Shown: positions 42,054 to 44,983 of the stretch, piece by piece
Layout of the letters: the number at the start of each line of letters is the position of its first letter
Numbering within the stretch: the stretch's first letter is position 1
Assembly: GCA_937922045.1 (NCBI GenBank)
Contig: CAKZXA010000008.1
Span: 1 to 44,983, forward strand
Direction of reading: 5' to 3'
From: an uncultured Acidimicrobiales bacterium
GTDB taxonomy: Bacteria > Actinomycetota > Acidimicrobiia > Acidimicrobiales > SZUA-35
Length of the DNA stretch: 44,983 bases
Made by a program: the position numbers and the translations under genes
Notes under the pieces: model-generated
The model's database searches: none
Seen by the model: the letters and a program-made list of their open reading frames with translations, nothing else
What the model was told of the DNA's origin: nothing

Positions 42054-43551
42054 GCGTCGCTGCACCATAGCGTTCGATGGCGGCCAGAATGGCGTCGACA
42101 TCGTCGGTGCTTACCGCCGGGTTCATGAACAGCATACGGAAGGTGTTCAGCCCATGGATCGGCTGGTAGCCGATCATGCCGGTGCCTTCGGCCTGCATCT
42201 GCGCCTTGATCGTTGGCGGTAAGGCGTGGAGGCGATCCATCGTCTCCTGATCGAGCTGGGCTGCCGTTCCGTTGGCTAACTCGAGTGGACGCAGATCGGG
42301 TGGAACCCAGGCGAACACCACGTTGGTGAATGACCCGGGGACGACAACAGCGAAGGCGCCACCACTCTCGGTGATCCGAGATCGGGTGTAGGCAGCCATG
42401 TCGTAGGCATGCTCGACCCTGGCCGCGAAACCCTCGTCGCCCCGCACCTTCCAACTCAGCCAAAGCTTGAGGGCGTCGACCCGGCGAGCACACTGAAATG
42501 TGCGATCACCGCTGTCGTAGTCGGCGTTGAGCTTATCGGGCTGGAAGAGGTAGTCGGCGTGGCCGGCAAAACACGGCGCAAGCTGGCTCGGATCTCGTAC
42601 GAGCAGCGCCGAACACTGCTGGGTCATGCCCATCATCTTGTGCAGATTCCACACGAAGGAGTCTGATCGCTCCACCCCATCAAGAAGATGGCGGTGCTTG
42701 GGGGAAAACAGGGCCGACCCTCCGTAGCAACCATCGACGTGAAACCACAGATCGTGCTCGACGCAGACATCGGCCACCGCGTTCAGATCATCAAAGGCCG
42801 AGGTGACGGTGGTACCGGCCGTGCCGATCACAGCGAACGGTGTCTCACCGCGGCCCTTGGCCGCAACGACCGCATCGGCCAACGCCTCGGGCATGATCGC
42901 GCCTTCAAAATCGGAGGCAACCTTGATCACCGCATCGGTGCCGAGGCCGAGCATGGCTGCCGACTTGGTAGCTGCGTAGTGACCAGCATCAGACACAAAC
43001 AACACGAGGCGTTCAGTCCCGATCCCTGTGCGGACAACCTCAGGGTTGCGGCGGTGCCGGGCCAACTGTAAAGCGTAGAGCGTGGCCGACGAGCCTCCCG
43101 GGGCGAACAGCCCCGGGGGCAAGGCGGGCAGCGGCGACGCAGCGGCTGGCAGGTAGCCAGCGACGCGAGCCAGCTTGCTCAGGAGAGCGCTTTCCATCAG
43201 GGTAAAAACCGGGGCCGCCTCAAAGGTGGCGGCCGTCGTGTTCAGGGCAGCACCGAGCCAATCGCCAACCACCGAGACCGGGTCTGGTCCCGCGAAGTTC
43301 TGATTCATGAACCGGGGGTGGACGGTACGAACCGACGAATGCAGCACCTGGTCGACCGCAGCGAGAACGTGTTCGTCGGTCTCACCCGAGGCCACGGCAT
43401 CGAACCCGAGACCGGCATTGCCATCGAAGGCCGCAACCAGCTCGTCGGGCGACGACAGGTTGATCACCGCATCGTCGCCGCTTGGTGGTGCGAGCAAATA
43501 CTCTAGGGCTCGCTCCGCGACCTTGGCTTCGATGGACGATGGGTCAGGCAC
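42043..43551 (-). CDS. PLP-dependent decarboxylase (group II, DDC/glutamate decarboxylase type)
   Basis: 502 residues. Motifs: AAPVFTLMESALLSKLARV, FAPGGSSATLYALQLARHR, FAVIGTAGTTVTSAFDD, FHVDGCYGGSALFS, and the PLP lysine in FVWNLHKMMGMTQQCSALLV, with the late substrate loop HGLNTFRMLFMNP. The family decarboxylates aromatic amino acids, glutamate, diaminobutyrate or histidine. The specificity cannot be decided by eye. The final 11 nt overlap the convergent cysteine-synthase-like gene. The MerR regulator lies upstream on the same strand (77 bp). Confidence 0.9.
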   Translation of the reverse strand: MPDPSSIEAKVAERALEYLLAPPSGDDAVINLSSPDELVAAFDGNAGLGFDAVASGETDEHVLAAVDQVLHSSVRTVHPRFMNQNFAGPDPVSVVGDWLGAALNTTAATFEAAPVFTLMESALLSKLARVAGYLPAAASPLPALPPGLFAPGGSSATLYALQLARHRRNPEVVRTGIGTERLVLFVSDAGHYAATKSAAMLGLGTDAVIKVASDFEGAIMPEALADAVVAAKGRGETPFAVIGTAGTTVTSAFDDLNAVADVCVEHDLWFHVDGCYGGSALFSPKHRHLLDGVERSDSFVWNLHKMMGMTQQCSALLVRDPSQLAPCFAGHADYLFQPDKLNADYDSGDRTFQCARRVDALKLWLSWKVRGDEGFAARVEHAYDMAAYTRSRITESGGAFAVVVPGSFTNVVFAWVPPDLRPLELANGTAAQLDQETMDRLHALPPTIKAQMQAEGTGMIGYQPIHGLNTFRMLFMNPAVSTDDVDAILAAIERYGAATLSH

Positions 43552-43628
43552 GGCAACTCCCGGTTCGATGATGGCCCCTGCAGACGTTCTGCCGAGCGTA
43601 CCGGCCGATCGGCGCGCGTTCGCCGGAT

Positions 43629-44441
43629 CTAAGCCTTCGCCACTTCAACCTGAACTTCGGTCACATAGGTTTCGTTGTCCTGGGTGACCGGCGGGGTGCA
43701 CACCAGATTCCATTCATAGGCTGGCCCGGAGACGACGTAGTCGTTGGCTTCGACCCATTCAAGAAGCTGGGTGTGGGCTTCGTGCAGCCGGTTGAACGCT
43801 CCGTTGTGAACCAAACTGGCGACTTGGGCCGGTTCGATCACCCGGATGGCGGCAGGCGCCCCAACCTGCAGATCGTCGGGCACGGGTAAGACCGCTTCAA
43901 CGTCGATCGAGGTGCCATCGTCAGCGAAGTGATGATAGATGTTCCCCCCTGGTCCCTGTCCTGCCGCCGGATCGACGACGGAGAACAGTTTGGGGAACAT
44001 CGGTGCGATCTCCTCGACACCGCCAATCTGCTCTCGAACAAAGGCAATCGTTGTTCGTTCGGTGGTCTTGATCGTTACGTCTGGCATGGCTCTATCCAAT
44101 CTCTGGTCAAGTTGATGCAGCTGGGCGCGTGCCCGCTGCAGCTGCTCGGTGACCTCCACGGCCTGGCGTTCGAGCTCATCGACCTTGGTGGCCAGCAGTG
44201 CTCGAAAGCTCTCGTCGGTGAGTTGATCGTCTAACGCTTGTCCGATCTCGTCGAGCGAGAGTCCAATCGACTTCAGAGCGATCAGCCTCGACGCACGCCC
44301 GACCTGATCGACGCGATATCGCCGATACCCGGTCGAAGCATCGACCTCGGCCGGAGGCAGCAGACCAAGATCGCCGTAGTAGCGAACGGTCCTCACCGGA
44401 AGATTTGTCAGACGAGCAAACTCGCCGATCTGGAGCAACAT
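43629..44441 (-). CDS. MerR-family regulator with GyrI-like effector domain
   Basis: 270 residues. N-terminal MerR winged helix: IGEFARLTNLPVRTVRYYGD, GYRRYRVDQVGRASRLIALK. A coiled-coil dimer helix spans ~80-125. The C-terminal half (YEWNLVCTPPVTQDNETYVT; earlier IYHHFADDGTSIDVEAVLPV) is a GyrI-like / BmrR-type ligand domain. Such proteins bind hydrophobic cations or drugs and twist spaced promoters. The likely target is its own promoter or the decarboxylase downstream. Confidence 0.9.
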   Translation of the reverse strand: MLLQIGEFARLTNLPVRTVRYYGDLGLLPPAEVDASTGYRRYRVDQVGRASRLIALKSIGLSLDEIGQALDDQLTDESFRALLATKVDELERQAVEVTEQLQRARAQLHQLDQRLDRAMPDVTIKTTERTTIAFVREQIGGVEEIAPMFPKLFSVVDPAAGQGPGGNIYHHFADDGTSIDVEAVLPVPDDLQVGAPAAIRVIEPAQVASLVHNGAFNRLHEAHTQLLEWVEANDYVVSGPAYEWNLVCTPPVTQDNETYVTEVQVEVAKA

Positions 44442-44481
44442 AGGACGATTCTCACGTCTCCAGTTACTGGAGAGTCAAGGC

Positions 44482-44983
44482 TTATTCCTGTGTCCAGCCA
44501 GAAACCGACTTGACCTCGAGGAACTCTTCCAAGCCCCACACGCCACCTTCGCGGCCGTTGCCCGACTGGCCGTAGCCGCCGAATGGCGATCCGGCGCCGC
44601 GGGGCTGTCCGTTCATCTCCACCATTCCGGACCGAAGCTGACGCGCCACCCGGCGTGCCTTTTCGTTGTCGGTCGTCTGCACGTAGTTGGTGAGTCCGTA
44701 GGCGGTGTCGTTCGCGATGGCGATCGCTTCCTCTTCCGTGTCGAAGGGCATCATCGAGAGGACCGGGCCGAAGATCTCTTCCTTGGCGACCGTCATGTCG
44801 GGAGTGACATCGGCGAAGACGGTCGGCTTCACGAAGTAACCGCTGTCCAGACCTTCGGGGCGTCCCGTACCGCCGGCGAGCAGGCGGGCGCCTTCTGGTT
44901 CACCGGTGGCGATCAGCGCCTGGATCTTGTCGTACTGCACCTCGGACACGACAGGTCCGATGTGACGGCCCTGGCTTTCGGCG
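44482..44983 (-). CDS. Aldehyde dehydrogenase, C-terminal part, 5' end beyond window
   Basis: About 166 residues in frame to the right edge. Motifs: GPVVSEVQYDKIQALIATG, VKPTVFADVTPDMTVAKEEI, FGPVLSMMPFDTEEEAIAIA, YGLTNYVQT, and the end PFGGYGQSGNGREGG with LEVKSVSG. These belong to NAD(P)-dependent aldehyde dehydrogenases; the catalytic Cys and Glu lie outside the window. The substrate is unknown. Confidence 0.93.
   Translation of the reverse strand, partial: AESQGRHIGPVVSEVQYDKIQALIATGEPEGARLLAGGTGRPEGLDSGYFVKPTVFADVTPDMTVAKEEIFGPVLSMMPFDTEEEAIAIANDTAYGLTNYVQTTDNEKARRVARQLRSGMVEMNGQPRGAGSPFGGYGQSGNGREGGVWGLEEFLEVKSVSGWTQE

Noticed and set aside
1-44983. CRISPR array, complete insertion sequence, prophage or tRNA/rRNA gene
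   Set aside because: No regularly spaced identical repeats with unique spacers, no complete transposase or integrase, and no cloverleaf or rRNA sequence was recognised; a tRNAscan-SE and Infernal run would settle RNA genes.
6773-44983. That the ALDH N-terminal remnant (6773) and the ALDH C-terminal part (44482) are halves of one broken gene
   Set aside because: They lie 38 kb apart on opposite strands, and the right-hand gene simply continues beyond the window.

Overview
The window is GC-rich DNA from a free-living Actinomycetota, most likely an Acidimicrobiia-like lineage. This is judged from synteny and gene content, because no rRNA or marker alignment was possible. The main clue is a block that in mycobacteria and relatives lies just left of oriC: PBP (ponA-like) / DUF5318 / pcnA on the minus strand, then (acetyltransferase) / DUF6049 / kinase with ectodomain / SigM-like ECF / anti-sigma on the plus strand. 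Several F420- or flavin-type enzymes (two LLM proteins, one PPOX protein) fit the same group.

Layout. 1-6515 (-): the first ~2170 residues of a giant secreted repeat protein, running off the left edge. 6773-11194 (+): an aldehyde dehydrogenase remnant, then a tight four-gene catabolic operon (LLM oxidoreductase, AA_synth/DUF1185, alpha/beta hydrolase, ThDP enzyme). 11247-17098 (-): bifunctional PBP, DUF5318, pcnA, class II deacetylase. 17189-25645 (+): GNAT, DUF6049, a serine hydrolase where murJ is expected, Ser/Thr kinase, ECF sigma, anti-sigma, HIBADH-type dehydrogenase. 26098-28040 (+): two tandem methyltransferase-like paralogues, the second without the SAM-binding motif. 28041-28740: a non-coding island with DnaA-box-like motifs and a strong terminator. 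28761-32082: P450, RraA/CHA aldolase-like protein, orphan Flp pilin, enoyl-CoA hydratase. 32051-36969 (+): F420 LLM enzyme, nitroreductase-SRPBCC fusion, aroQ, aroK, an internally deleted Gfo/Idh/MocA gene, a small DNA-binding-like protein and a PPOX protein. 36991-40883 (-): secreted GH26-like glycosidase, ECF sigma and membrane Ser/Thr kinase. 41151-44983: cysteine-synthase-like enzyme, PLP decarboxylase, MerR regulator and the C-terminal part of an aldehyde dehydrogenase.

Most interesting. (a) The GH26 / ECF sigma / kinase locus, in which the kinase ectodomain and the N-terminal domain of the neighbouring secreted glycosidase are clearly homologous; this suggests an envelope polysaccharide-sensing system with sigma control by a kinase. 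(b) The near-origin block lacks murJ, has a serine hydrolase gene overlapping DUF6049 by 95 nt, and carries an ECF sigma gene with no canonical start codon, where an AUC lies exactly where a leaderless transcript would begin. (c) Short tandem repeats sit at or right after the stop codons of at least five genes. (d) An active-looking / dead-looking methyltransferase pair sits next to an origin-like island.

All functional calls rest on motif reading by eye; no database search was run.
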